From: Paracoccus denitrificans
GTDB taxonomy: Bacteria; Pseudomonadota; Alphaproteobacteria; Rhodobacterales; Rhodobacteraceae
Length of the DNA stretch: 64,000 nucleotides
Assembly (NCBI GenBank): GCA_005768755.1
Contig: VAFL01000002.1
Span: 310,001 to 374,000, forward strand
Direction of reading: 5' to 3'
Part shown: positions 34,569-43,227 of the stretch, one piece after another
How the letters are laid out: the number at the start of each line of letters is the position of its first letter
Position numbering within the stretch: the first letter of the stretch is position 1
Position numbers and translations under genes: made by a program
The notes under the pieces: generated by a model
Told to the model about the DNA's origin: nothing
The model's database searches: none
What the model saw: only the letters and a program-made list of their open reading frames with translations

Positions 34569-35464
34569 GGAACCTCGTGACCAATTGCCGCCTGATAAAG
34601 AATGAACCACTCCTCGCGATCCAGTTCGACGCGAAATGCCTCGGTCAGCGCCTCGATCCGTGACAAGGTATTCGTGCCCATGACCGGCAGGATGCCAGCC
34701 GGATGTGCCAGCAACCAGGCCACTGCCAGCGCCGCCATATCGCAGCCCTTGGCCGCAGCCATCTCGCGCAGGGTCGCAACCAGTTCGGGCTGCGCGCCGG
34801 CAAACAGCGACCCACCCGCCAGCGGCGACCAGGCCATCGGCACCATCCCCTGGCGCTGGATAAACGCCAACTCGCCATTGGCGAAGAAATCGGGCGCGCC
34901 AAGGGAAAGCTCGATCTGGTTGACCGCAAGCGGCTGCGACATCGCATCCTGCAACAGCTCGGTATCTGCGCGCAGGAAATTCGACACGCCGACCGCCAGC
35001 ACCTTGCCCGATTCAACAAGCCGATCAAGCGCACGCCCGGTATCGCCTGCATCCATCATCGGGTCGGGGCGATGGATCAGCAACAGGTCGATCCGGTCGG
35101 TGCCCAGATCACGCAGGCTTTCCTCGACCGCCGCTGTGATATGCGCGCCAGACGTATCGTAATGTTTCACGCGTGCATCAGCATACCGACCAGCCGGCGC
35201 GACAATTCCGCATTTGCTGACGATCTCGACCCTGTCACGCAATCCCGGCACTGCCTTCAGCGCAGCACCCAGCAACGATTCTGCCGTATAGCCGCCATAG
35301 ATATCGGCCTGATCCAGCGTCGTGATGCCCTGCGCCAGACACGCCTCGACCTTGGCCTGCACATGGCGGGGACTGGTGTCGGTGTCATCGGCCACGCGCC
35401 ACATGCCGTAAGCCATTCGGCTTAGCATGACATCATCAGCAATCTGGATACGCTCCAACGCCAT
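34565..35464 (-). CDS. Aldo/keto reductase (YdhF type)
   Basis: 299 residues. The catalytic tetrad is visible as Asp/Tyr in 'TTLDQADIYGGYTAE', Lys in 'IVSKCGI' and His in 'DLLLIHRPDPMMD'. The C-terminal NADP-binding loop is 'GILPVMGTNTLSRIEA'. This order is closest to the E. coli YdhF subgroup. The physiological carbonyl substrate is unknown. It shares an overlap with the flavin reductase downstream. Confidence 0.9.
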   Translation of the reverse strand: MALERIQIADDVMLSRMAYGMWRVADDTDTSPRHVQAKVEACLAQGITTLDQADIYGGYTAESLLGAALKAVPGLRDRVEIVSKCGIVAPAGRYADARVKHYDTSGAHITAAVEESLRDLGTDRIDLLLIHRPDPMMDAGDTGRALDRLVESGKVLAVGVSNFLRADTELLQDAMSQPLAVNQIELSLGAPDFFANGELAFIQRQGMVPMAWSPLAGGSLFAGAQPELVATLREMAAAKGCDMAALAVAWLLAHPAGILPVMGTNTLSRIEALTEAFRVELDREEWFILYQAAIGHEVP

Positions 35465-35622
35465 GACGCGCCTTTCCCTGCGGAAACTAATTCGGTCCTG
35501 CCGAAGACATACGACGCAGGTCAGGAAATTGCCACGCCCAGAAGCATCATCAAAAGGCGATGTTTATCCGATTGGCCGCAAATGCGTGCCAACTTGCAGC
35601 CGGTTGGCCACGCAACTTCGCC

Positions 35623-36183
35623 TCAGCGGCCCATGCGGCGCAGGTAAGTCCAGGTCGGCACGCGCGAATTGCGGGCGACTGACCAGCTTTCCGCGTCCCC
35701 CAGATAGGCAAAGCCGCAATTGGTCAGCACTCGGGCCGAGCCGGGATTGTCCTGAAAGACTTCTGCAAACAACGTCCGCGAATCGTGAGGGTTGACCGCG
35801 ACCAGCCCCGACACGGCCTCGCTGGCGAAGCCGGTATTCCAGAATCCCGCACCAACCCAGAAGCCAAGTTCGGATCGATCATCTTCCAGCCGCGTCAGCG
35901 ACACGACGCCAAGCACCTCTCCCAACCCATGAGCAGAGCCGTCGATGGCCCAGACATCCTCGTCCCGCTTCGGGTCCATTGCGCGGCTTACGAACGCCTC
36001 GGCAGCGCCTGGCGGCAGCGGATGAGGAATGGCACGCGTGCCCTCCGCCACACGGCGATCCGCGGTGTAATGGGCAATCAGCCCGACGTCGGACCGGCGC
36101 AGCGGTCGCAGCTCCAGCCGCTCGGTCGTAATGATCGGCTGTTGATTCGCCGGCAAGGCGGCGACCTGCGCGAGTGCTGTCAT
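35623..36183 (-). CDS. GNAT acetyltransferase (RimJ/RimL type)
   Basis: 186 residues. 'TERLELRPLRRSDVGLIAHYTAD', 'ELGFWVGAGFWNTGFASEAV' (acetyl-CoA loop variant) and 'VFQDNPGSARVLTNCGFAYLGD' are the RimJ/RimL layout. It follows rplU-rpmA on the same strand, an arrangement seen in related bacteria, and so may act on a ribosomal protein N-terminus or a small molecule; the substrate is not determined. ATG 36183 has a GGAGGA ribosome-binding site. Confidence 0.85.
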   Translation of the reverse strand: MTALAQVAALPANQQPIITTERLELRPLRRSDVGLIAHYTADRRVAEGTRAIPHPLPPGAAEAFVSRAMDPKRDEDVWAIDGSAHGLGEVLGVVSLTRLEDDRSELGFWVGAGFWNTGFASEAVSGLVAVNPHDSRTLFAEVFQDNPGSARVLTNCGFAYLGDAESWSVARNSRVPTWTYLRRMGR

Positions 36184-36277
36184 GATGTCTCCTCCAACAG
36201 GGGCGAAACGTCGCCCCAAAACGCGAAGGGGGACCGACTTTCGCCGATCCCCCTATCATTACCGGGTTAATATCGGC

Positions 36278-36550
36278 TTACTCGGCAGCCACTGCGTTGG
36301 CAGGCATCACCGAAATATAGGTGCGACCCTTCAGGCCCTTCTTGAAGGTCACTTCGCCGTCAGTCAGCGCGAACAGGGTATGATCGCGGCCCATGCCGAC
36401 ATTGGCGCCCGGCCACCAGGTGGTGCCGCGCTGGCGCACGATGATATTGCCGGCGATGGCGGCCTGACCACCATACAGCTTCACGCCAAGGCGGCGGCCA
36501 GCGGAGTCGCGGCCGTTACGGGACGAACCGCCTGCTTTTTTATGTGCCAT
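36278..36550 (-). CDS. rpmA: 50S ribosomal protein L27
   Basis: 90 residues, complete. 'MAHKKAGGSSRNGRDSAGRRLGVK' is the flexible N-terminus that reaches the peptidyl transferase centre, and 'NIIVRQRGTTWWPGANVGMGRDHTLFA' is the core. There is no Firmicutes-type cleaved N-terminal extension. It starts 4 bases after rplU, so the two are coupled. Confidence 0.97.
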   Translation of the reverse strand: MAHKKAGGSSRNGRDSAGRRLGVKLYGGQAAIAGNIIVRQRGTTWWPGANVGMGRDHTLFALTDGEVTFKKGLKGRTYISVMPANAVAAE

Positions 36551-36554
36551 GGTT

Positions 36555-37265
36555 TCAGTCCTTCTTGCCTTTGGCCAGATCCTTGGCCTGCTTGATCCAT
36601 TCTTCCCGCTCGATGCGGCCATGGAACGACAGCTGTTCGTCCATGTATTCGACCTCGGCCTTTTTCCAGGCAGCGATCTGGTCGAAGTGGTAGACGCCGT
36701 TTTCGTGCAGCAGCTCTTCCAGTTTCGGACCCACACCCGAGATCAGTTTCAGGTCGTCCGCGCCACCCTCACGGGCCTCGGTCAGCAGGTTTGCGGGGCG
36801 CGTGCCTGCGGATTTCGGTGCTTCCTCAGCAGCTTCAGCGGCCTTTTTCGGGGCGGCTTTCTTCGGCGCTGCCTTCTTTTCCGCGGCGGGCTTGTCAGCC
36901 TTGTAGGCGGCACCGGCGGTGCGCGCGCCGATGGCGGCCATCACGCCCGATTTGTCGGCGCCTTTTTCCAGCACGTCGGTCACGCGCAACAGCGTCAGCT
37001 GCTGGCGGTGGCCACGGGTGCGCTGCGAGCTGTGCTTGCGGCGCCGTTTGATATAGCTGATGACCTTGTCGGCCTTGATCTGTTCGATCACTTCAGCCTG
37101 GACACCGGCGCCGTCAACCAGCGGTGCACCAACGGTCGAACCGACCATCAGGATCTCGTTGAACTGGACGGTGTCACCGGCATTGGCAGCCAATTTTTCC
37201 ACGCGCAGCACGTCGCCCGCCTGAACGCGGTACTGTTTGCCGCCCGTCTTGAGAACTGCGAACAT
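36555..37265 (-). CDS. rplU: 50S ribosomal protein L21 with C-terminal helix-hairpin-helix extension
   Basis: 236 residues, more than twice the roughly 103 of ordinary L21. Residues 1-103 are L21 ('MFAVLKTGGKQYRV', 'YIKRRRKHSSQRTRGHRQ'). Residues about 122-150 are a Lys/Ala/Pro linker. Residues about 168-236 form a helix-hairpin-helix domain ('LKLISGVGPKLEELLHENGVYHFDQIAAW'), the same kind found at the C-terminus of alphaproteobacterial NuoE. The extension could contact rRNA or another partner. ATG 37265 has AAGGAAAG upstream and a strong promoter at 37412-37440. Confidence 0.95.
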   Translation of the reverse strand: MFAVLKTGGKQYRVQAGDVLRVEKLAANAGDTVQFNEILMVGSTVGAPLVDGAGVQAEVIEQIKADKVISYIKRRRKHSSQRTRGHRQQLTLLRVTDVLEKGADKSGVMAAIGARTAGAAYKADKPAAEKKAAPKKAAPKKAAEAAEEAPKSAGTRPANLLTEAREGGADDLKLISGVGPKLEELLHENGVYHFDQIAAWKKAEVEYMDEQLSFHGRIEREEWIKQAKDLAKGKKD

Positions 37266-37411
37266 ATGTCTTTCCTTCGTATCCCGCATCCTGCGGCCCC
37301 GGCATCGCCGGCGTTCGGGAAGATAATTCCCGCCTTCGGACAGCGCACCCCATATGGGTGTTGGTTCAAAATATAACGCCGGCCAAGGGCGGATGCCCTG
37401 CCGGTAGCGCG

Positions 37412-37440
37412 CATATGGGGGATTCGGGCCCTGAAGTCAA
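37412..37440 (-). promoter_or_regulatory. Promoter of the rplU-rpmA operon
   Basis: On the minus strand TTGACT (37435-37440), 17-base spacer, CATATG (37412-37417). A start near 37405 gives a leader of about 140 bases before rplU, long enough for an L21-type autoregulatory leader, though I did not identify a defined structure. Confidence 0.6.
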
Positions 37441-37561
37441 GCAAACTCCTGCTTGCCGGGTCAATTCTTGGCCGTCCCTCATGATGAATAACGCCAGCGA
37501 TGCTTGAAACCCTGCCCGCACCTGATATCACAAGCGCGACTCTTTCTCAAAGGATGTAGCC

Positions 37562-39580
37562 ATGGATTTCGAAGCCCTGCGCAAGGCTGACCCCGATCAC
37601 TGGAACCTCGCCACCTCGATCCGGGTCCTGGCGATGGACGCGGTTCAGGCCGCCAATTCCGGCCATCCCGGTATGCCCATGGGCATGGCCGACGTGGCCA
37701 CGGTCCTGTTTACCAAGCACCTGAAATTCGATGCCTCGGCGCCCAACTGGTTCGACCGTGACCGCTTCATCCTGTCGGCAGGCCATGGCTCGATGCTGCT
37801 TTATGCGCTGCTTTACCTGACCGGGTACGAGGACATGACCCTCGATCAGCTGAAGAATTTCCGCCAACTCGGGTCCAAGACGGCGGGCCACCCGGAATAC
37901 GGGCATGCCGAAGGGATCGAAACGACAACCGGCCCGCTGGGTCAAGGTATCGCCAATTCCACGGGCTTCGCGATCGCCGAAGAGGCCGCCCGAGCCGAGT
38001 TCGGGGATGAGCTGTGCGACCACCGCACATGGGTCATCGCAGGCGACGGCTGCCTCATGGAAGGGATCAGCCAGGAAGCCATCGCGCTTGCCGGCGCCCA
38101 GCAACTGGGTAAGCTGATCGTGCTGTGGGACAACAACAACATCACGATCGATGGTCGTGTCAGCCTTGCCGACAAGACCAACCAGCACGAACGGTTCGAA
38201 GCGTCGGGTTGGCGCGTCCTGTCCTGCGACGGCCACGATGCCGCCGATATCGACCGCGCTCTGACGGCGGCAAAGGAATCGGATGGCCGCCCGACACTGG
38301 TCGATTGCAAGACCATCATCGGCTTTGGCGCGCCCAAGAAGCAGGACACTTCCGGCGTTCACGGCTCTCCGCTCGGGGCAGAGGAAATCGGTTCAGCCCG
38401 GCACAACTTCGGCTGGGAACACGCCGAGTTCATTATCCCTGACGACATCCTTGCCGAATGGCGCAAGGCAGGTCAGCGCGGGTCCGAAGATCGGGCCGCA
38501 TGGCAGAAGCGGGTCGATGCACTGCCCGCCGATCAACGCGGTGAATTTGCCCGCCGGATCTCGAACGAGATCAGCCCGAAACTGGGACCGGCCATAGCCG
38601 CGCTGAAGGAACAGGCGCTGGCGTCGAAGCCCAAGGTCGCGACACGCAAAGCTTCGGAAATGGTGTTGGAGGTGATCAACCCGCAGCTGCCCGAAATGTT
38701 CGGCGGCTCTGCCGATCTGACCGGATCGAACCTGACCAAGACCGCCGATCTGGGCGATTTCAATGTCCAGAACCGGGGCGGGCGCTATATCCGCTTTGGT
38801 ATCCGCGAACACGGCATGGCCGCTGCGATGAACGGCATCTTCCTGCATGGCGGCTTCCGCCCGTATGGTGGCACATTCCTGACGTTCACGGATTACGCCC
38901 GCGGCGGGATGCGCCTGTCGGCACTGATGGGAATCGCGCCCATCTATGTCATGACCCATGACAGCATCGGACTGGGTGAAGACGGCCCGACCCACCAGCC
39001 GGTGGAACACCTGGCCATCTGCCGTGCCACGCCAAACACGCTGATGATGCGGCCCTGCGATCTGATCGAGACCGCCGAGGCCTGGCAGATCGCGCTGGAT
39101 ACCACCGATGCGCCCACGGTCATGGCATTGTCACGCCAGAACCTGCCGCTGTTGCGCGAGACTGCGGCCGACAACCTGTCAGCCAAGGGTGCTTACGTCC
39201 TGCGCGAAGCTTCAGCCGAGCCACAGGTCATCCTGCTCGCCACCGGTTCGGAAGTCGAAATCGCCGTCAACGCGCGTGAGATTCTGGAAGCAAAGGGCAA
39301 GCCCACACGCGTCGTCTCTGTCCCCTGTATGGAACTGTTCCGTGCCCAGCCAGAGGCCTATCGGCGCGAGGTTCTGCCTGCGGGTCCGGTACGCGTGGCT
39401 GTCGAGGCAGGCGTGCGTCAGGGCTGGGATTGGCTGTTGATGGGAGAAGGTGGAGCGGACGAAAAGGCCGGATTCGTCGGCATGTCAGGCTTCGGTGCCT
39501 CTGGCCCGGCAGAACTTCTGTACAAGGAATTCGGGATCACCGCCGAAAACGTTGCCGAAGCGGCTGCAGGGCTTTTGTGA
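37562..39580 (+). CDS. tkt: Transketolase
   Basis: 672 residues. The thiamine diphosphate motif is GDGCLMEG...NN ('AGDGCLMEGISQEA...LIVLWDNNNITIDG'). 'SGHPGMPMGMADVA', 'GPLGQGIANSTGFAIAEE', 'FGIREHGMAAAMNGI' and 'MTHDSIGLGEDGPTHQPVEHL' are the remaining active-site blocks. It interconverts pentose and triose phosphates in the non-oxidative pentose phosphate pathway (and Calvin cycle if present). AAGGA stands at good distance from ATG 37562. It ends before a large hairpin. Confidence 0.97.
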   Translation: MDFEALRKADPDHWNLATSIRVLAMDAVQAANSGHPGMPMGMADVATVLFTKHLKFDASAPNWFDRDRFILSAGHGSMLLYALLYLTGYEDMTLDQLKNFRQLGSKTAGHPEYGHAEGIETTTGPLGQGIANSTGFAIAEEAARAEFGDELCDHRTWVIAGDGCLMEGISQEAIALAGAQQLGKLIVLWDNNNITIDGRVSLADKTNQHERFEASGWRVLSCDGHDAADIDRALTAAKESDGRPTLVDCKTIIGFGAPKKQDTSGVHGSPLGAEEIGSARHNFGWEHAEFIIPDDILAEWRKAGQRGSEDRAAWQKRVDALPADQRGEFARRISNEISPKLGPAIAALKEQALASKPKVATRKASEMVLEVINPQLPEMFGGSADLTGSNLTKTADLGDFNVQNRGGRYIRFGIREHGMAAAMNGIFLHGGFRPYGGTFLTFTDYARGGMRLSALMGIAPIYVMTHDSIGLGEDGPTHQPVEHLAICRATPNTLMMRPCDLIETAEAWQIALDTTDAPTVMALSRQNLPLLRETAADNLSAKGAYVLREASAEPQVILLATGSEVEIAVNAREILEAKGKPTRVVSVPCMELFRAQPEAYRREVLPAGPVRVAVEAGVRQGWDWLLMGEGGADEKAGFVGMSGFGASGPAELLYKEFGITAENVAEAAAGLL

Positions 39581-39614
39581 TCACGGCCATCCGCCATAAG
39601 GAAAACGTGAAAAA

Positions 39615-39647
39615 GGGCCCGCAACGATCTGTTTTCGTTGCGGGCCC
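39615..39647 (+). terminator. Hairpin downstream of tkt
   Basis: A perfect 13-bp stem (39615-39627 with 39635-39647, 7-base loop). It has an A run on the left but no T run on the right, so it may end tkt transcription inefficiently or protect the 3' end. The next gene begins only 10 bases later without a visible ribosome-binding site. Confidence 0.6.
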
Positions 39648-39656
39648 ATCCTGCTG

Positions 39657-40607
39657 ATGCGTCCTCTTCCAAGATCCTTCGCACTTTTCGGCCGCGCCCG
39701 TGACGGCCGGGCCCTGCCCCATGGCAATGATCAGACGCGCGGGATCACCTTCCTGCTGATGTCGGTCTTCGTCTTCACGTTGATGGACGCGACTGCCAAG
39801 TATCTGGGCGAATCCTATGCACCCGCGCAAGTCGTCTGGGCGCGGTTCATGGGCAACCTGGCGGTACTGGCGCTGTATTACCGGGCGCGCTTCTTTCCCA
39901 GCCTGCGCTCGCGCCAGCCAATGATCCAGTTTGGCCGCGCGCTGTGTCAACTGGCCTCGGTCTCGTTATTCTTCACGGCGCTGCAACATATCGGCATTGC
40001 CGAGGCGACGGCGATCATGGACATGAACCCGGTGCTGATCACGCTTGGCGCGGCGCTGTTTCTGGGCGAGCCGGTGGGTTGGCGGCGCATAGCCGGGATC
40101 GGCGCGGCGATGGTGGGCGCGATGATCATCATCCGGCCGGGCATGGGCGTCTTTGACGCCGCCGCAATCCTGCCGCTGATCGGCGCCTTCACCTATGCGG
40201 CGGGTGCGCTGCTGACCCGCGTTGTCCGCACGGATTCGCTGGCCACATCGCTTGTCTGGACGGTGCTGGTCGGCTCCATCGCCAGCAGCGCGGTGGTGCC
40301 GTTCTTCTGGCAACCGATCCAGGCCGAACATCTCTGGGCCTTTGTTGCCATCGGCGTCTTCGGGGCGGTGTCCCAGGCGCTGTTGATATATGCCTTTTCG
40401 CTGGCAGAGGCAGGGGCGATTGCGCCTTTCGGCTATACCGGGCTGGTCTGGGCGGCGCTTTGGGGCTGGCTGTTCTGGGGCGTCCTGCCCGACCGCTGGA
40501 CCGTGCTTGGCGCGGCCATCATCGTGGCGGCGGGTCTTTATATCTGGTATCGCGAGTCCCGGCAGGCCCGAAGGGAGATGGCGGCGCATGGCCAAGGCCA
40601 GAACTGA
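39657..40607 (+). CDS. DMT-superfamily (EamA) transporter
   Basis: 316 residues with ten helices in two EamA repeats ('GITFLLMSVFVFTLMDATAKYLGE' and 'AAAILPLIGAFTYAAGALLTRV'). 'IAEATAIMDMNPVLITLGAALFLGEPVGWRRIAGIGAAMVGAMIIIRPG' and 'AEAGAIAPFGYTGLVWAALWGWLFWG' are conserved in the SAM/metabolite exporter branch. The true start is unsure: the first 25 residues are atypical, but no in-frame ATG lies closer to the first helix. The 3' end overlaps the next gene by 20 bases. Confidence 0.85.
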   Translation: MRPLPRSFALFGRARDGRALPHGNDQTRGITFLLMSVFVFTLMDATAKYLGESYAPAQVVWARFMGNLAVLALYYRARFFPSLRSRQPMIQFGRALCQLASVSLFFTALQHIGIAEATAIMDMNPVLITLGAALFLGEPVGWRRIAGIGAAMVGAMIIIRPGMGVFDAAAILPLIGAFTYAAGALLTRVVRTDSLATSLVWTVLVGSIASSAVVPFFWQPIQAEHLWAFVAIGVFGAVSQALLIYAFSLAEAGAIAPFGYTGLVWAALWGWLFWGVLPDRWTVLGAAIIVAAGLYIWYRESRQARREMAAHGQGQN

Positions 40608-41481
40608 AGACGATATCGAATGGACCGACCGACTAGCCAATGCCGCTTTTCTGGGCGTCATGGCGGTTGCGCGGCTGCTGCCCTATGCGCGCCGCATTCC
40701 GGTCGCTGGCTGGTTCTTCGCCCATCTGCTTGGTCCGATTGCTGGCTGGTCGCGCCGCGCACGTGAAAATCTGGCACTCGCCATGCCGGAGCTTACGCCC
40801 GAAGACCGCAAGCGCATCGCGCGCGAGGTGCTGAACAATGCCGGTCGTTCCATGGCCGAGATCTATTCGGGAGAGGAATTTACCGCCCGCATCCGCGAAA
40901 CCGATCCGCTGACCGGTCCCGGCCTGGCCGCGCTGGAGGAGGCGGCCGCGCAAGACAGGCCCGTCATTCTCGCCTGCGCACATTTCGGCAATTACGATGC
41001 GATGCGCGCGGCGCTGGCAGCGCGTGAATGGCCGGTCGGCGCGCTGTATCGGCCGATGAACAACCCCGCCTTCAACGCCCATTACATCCCCGCCATGCGC
41101 GCCATCGCTGAACCGATCTTCCCACGCGGCAGGTCCGGCTTTGCGGCGATGCTGAAATTCCTGCGCGGCGGCGGAATGCTGGCGCTTGGCTTTGACCAGT
41201 TCGTCCATGACGGCGCACGTCTGCGGTTTTTCGGTCTTACCTCGCGGACGGTGCTGACACCGGCAGAACTGACATTGCGCTACGACGCCCTGTTGGTGCC
41301 GATCAATGGTATTCGCCAGCCGGATGGCCTGCACTTCTCGGTCGAGGTCGGCGCACCCATCGCCCACACCACCCCCGAGGAGATGATGCAGGCGCTGAAC
41401 GATGAACTTGAGCGTCAGATCCGGGAACGGCCCGGCCAATGGTTCTGGGTCCATCGGCGCTGGAAAAAACGCGACAGCTGA
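40588..41481 (+). CDS. Lysophospholipid/lipid A acyltransferase (LpxL/HtrB family)
   Basis: 297 residues. 'RRARENLALAMPELTPEDRKRIAREVLNNAGRSMAEIYS' and the catalytic HX4D motif 'CAHFGNYDAM' identify the late-acyltransferase family. 'FDQFVHDGARLRFFGLTSRTVL' and 'FWVHRRWKKR' at the C-terminus fit too. It attaches a secondary acyl chain to lipid A or a related amphiphile at the inner membrane. ATG 40588 follows GGGAG and lies inside the end of the transporter gene, so the two are coupled. Confidence 0.9.
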   Translation: MAKARTEDDIEWTDRLANAAFLGVMAVARLLPYARRIPVAGWFFAHLLGPIAGWSRRARENLALAMPELTPEDRKRIAREVLNNAGRSMAEIYSGEEFTARIRETDPLTGPGLAALEEAAAQDRPVILACAHFGNYDAMRAALAAREWPVGALYRPMNNPAFNAHYIPAMRAIAEPIFPRGRSGFAAMLKFLRGGGMLALGFDQFVHDGARLRFFGLTSRTVLTPAELTLRYDALLVPINGIRQPDGLHFSVEVGAPIAHTTPEEMMQALNDELERQIRERPGQWFWVHRRWKKRDS

Positions 41482-41484
41482 TGC

Positions 41485-43122
41485 TTACTGCAGCACCATC
41501 CCTTCGGGCCACCGGATCGAGCTTGCCAGCGTGATTTCCCGTTTCTCACCACCTGCAAGCGGCAGTTCCCACACCAGAATTCCGCGTTCTCCTTCGGGAT
41601 CGGTTTCCGTCGGCTCAACCGAGGCGGTCCAGTTGATCTGAAGATCTTCCTGTTCGGATACCGGCACCTGATCGATCAGGCGCAGATCGTAATCACGTCC
41701 GGTCAGGTTATGCGCCGAAAGAAACACCGTCTCCTCCAGTGCATTGTTGCGCCGGATCATTCCGCGCTCACCCTCGGCACGCTGTGGAGTCCGGCGCTCC
41801 AGCACAATGCCGTCGATGGCGCCGAAACCCAGCGTCATCTCTTTTCCGGACGGGATCAGCGGTAATTGCGTCATGCCCACCATGCCACCATCGGCATAAA
41901 TCGTCGCCTGTCCCGGCAGGATCACTTCGTCGAGGGTATTGGTTGTGTCGACCACAAGATAGGCCGAACTGTCGCGTGCCGGCACTGCCTCGGCAACCAG
42001 CGCGTCAACGGGCAACGGGGCCTGACCCAGCGAAAGGCGCAACTCGTCAGCGCCACTGCGCAGATCCACGGGTGTCGCGTAATCGTAGACGACGACGCTA
42101 CCGTGATAAGCAAGCGTCGGTGCTGATTGGACACGCAAAAGCCCCCGTTCTGCGGCTGGACTTGCGCCCAGGGTGGATTCAACTGTCGCGGGGGATGCCC
42201 GTACCGGCTCTGCCACGGCGTCAGCATAACCCGCCTCCGGGTCGTAAAAACGCAGCACCCTGGTCGAAAGCTCAGCCGGGGCGGATTGCCCGCTGGGACG
42301 CGCGGTGGACAGCGTCAGGCGCACCCCTGTCCAGTCCTCGCCCGTCCATTGACTGACCATCAATCCGCGATCCAGCGACAGGGTCCTGTCTTCCTCGGCC
42401 AGACGCAGGTCATAAACCGGGCGCCAACCCGCTTCGGCAGAGACAGAGATCAGTTCGATCTCTGCCGGGGCGCCCTGACTTTCGACATTCAGCACCAACG
42501 CGACCTGCCCCTCGGCCGGGTTTTCCAGCGCCTCAAGCCGCCGCCTTGCCGCATCCAGCGCCCGCTGATCCTGCGCGCGTCCCTGCGCGGCAGCCTGCGC
42601 GCGGGTTTCGGCGTCGACCGCATTGCGTCGGGCCTGCAGCACGCGCGCCTCGACGAAGTCGGTCAAGGCAGCCACGTCCCCGGTTGCCGCCCCGTCCGAC
42701 GTCGCGAGCCATTTCAGATAGGTCACCATGTCCTCGGCCGCGACGATTTCGGCGCGCAGCGCCTCTACCTCTGCGTCGCGGTCGCGCATTTCACGCTCCA
42801 GCCGGAAAACCTCGTCTCGGGCCGCCGTGACTTCGGCACGGTCGGTCACAGCTTCGGGCAGCGCCCGCGCCGTCTGCAGGCTGAACGCACCCAAGGTCAC
42901 GCCCTTCGCATTCACGCGCAGCGAATTCGGATCGGTGCCGGCAGGCAGACCCGGAATGACGATCTGATGGACACCGTCGGGCACGTCCTGCGCAGCGACG
43001 CGCGTTACAGACGCGCCTTGCGGATAAAGCGTGACCGCGACGGGCGCGGCCGTCATTTCGATCACGTCAGACAGGGCCGGGCCGGCGGCAATAAAAATGG
43101 CCGTACACAACAAATAACGCAT
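41485..43122 (-). CDS. DUF4139/DUF4140 (mucoidy inhibitor MuiA-like) exported protein
   Basis: 545 residues. A signal peptide (about 1-18, 'LCTAIFIAAGPALS') is followed by a DUF4140 N-terminal beta domain ('VAVTLYPQGASVTRVAA...IVIPGLPAGTDPNSLRV') and a long coiled coil (about 95-205). A DUF4139 C-terminal beta-rich domain follows ('AGWRPVYDLRL', 'LSTARPSGQS', 'GREYDLRLIDQVPVSEQEDLQ'-like). These proteins are exported and structural; MuiA affects capsule output in enterics, but the role here is unknown. ATG 43122 directly follows a GGGGGA ribosome-binding site; ATG 43134 is an alternative. Confidence 0.85.
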   Translation of the reverse strand: MRYLLCTAIFIAAGPALSDVIEMTAAPVAVTLYPQGASVTRVAAQDVPDGVHQIVIPGLPAGTDPNSLRVNAKGVTLGAFSLQTARALPEAVTDRAEVTAARDEVFRLEREMRDRDAEVEALRAEIVAAEDMVTYLKWLATSDGAATGDVAALTDFVEARVLQARRNAVDAETRAQAAAQGRAQDQRALDAARRRLEALENPAEGQVALVLNVESQGAPAEIELISVSAEAGWRPVYDLRLAEEDRTLSLDRGLMVSQWTGEDWTGVRLTLSTARPSGQSAPAELSTRVLRFYDPEAGYADAVAEPVRASPATVESTLGASPAAERGLLRVQSAPTLAYHGSVVVYDYATPVDLRSGADELRLSLGQAPLPVDALVAEAVPARDSSAYLVVDTTNTLDEVILPGQATIYADGGMVGMTQLPLIPSGKEMTLGFGAIDGIVLERRTPQRAEGERGMIRRNNALEETVFLSAHNLTGRDYDLRLIDQVPVSEQEDLQINWTASVEPTETDPEGERGILVWELPLAGGEKREITLASSIRWPEGMVLQ

Positions 43123-43227
43123 GATATCCCCCATTAACTCCCCGATCATCGGGCAAGTTGGGGCAATCTGGCAAGTTCATTCGCGCGGGCGCGGGGCGGT
43201 GCCGACAAACCGCCCCTGCCCCGGCTT

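Noticed and set aside
37290..37560. Search for zapA or 6S RNA in the gap upstream of tkt
   Set aside because: No ZapA-like frame and no recognisable 6S structure; only the rplU promoter is convincing.
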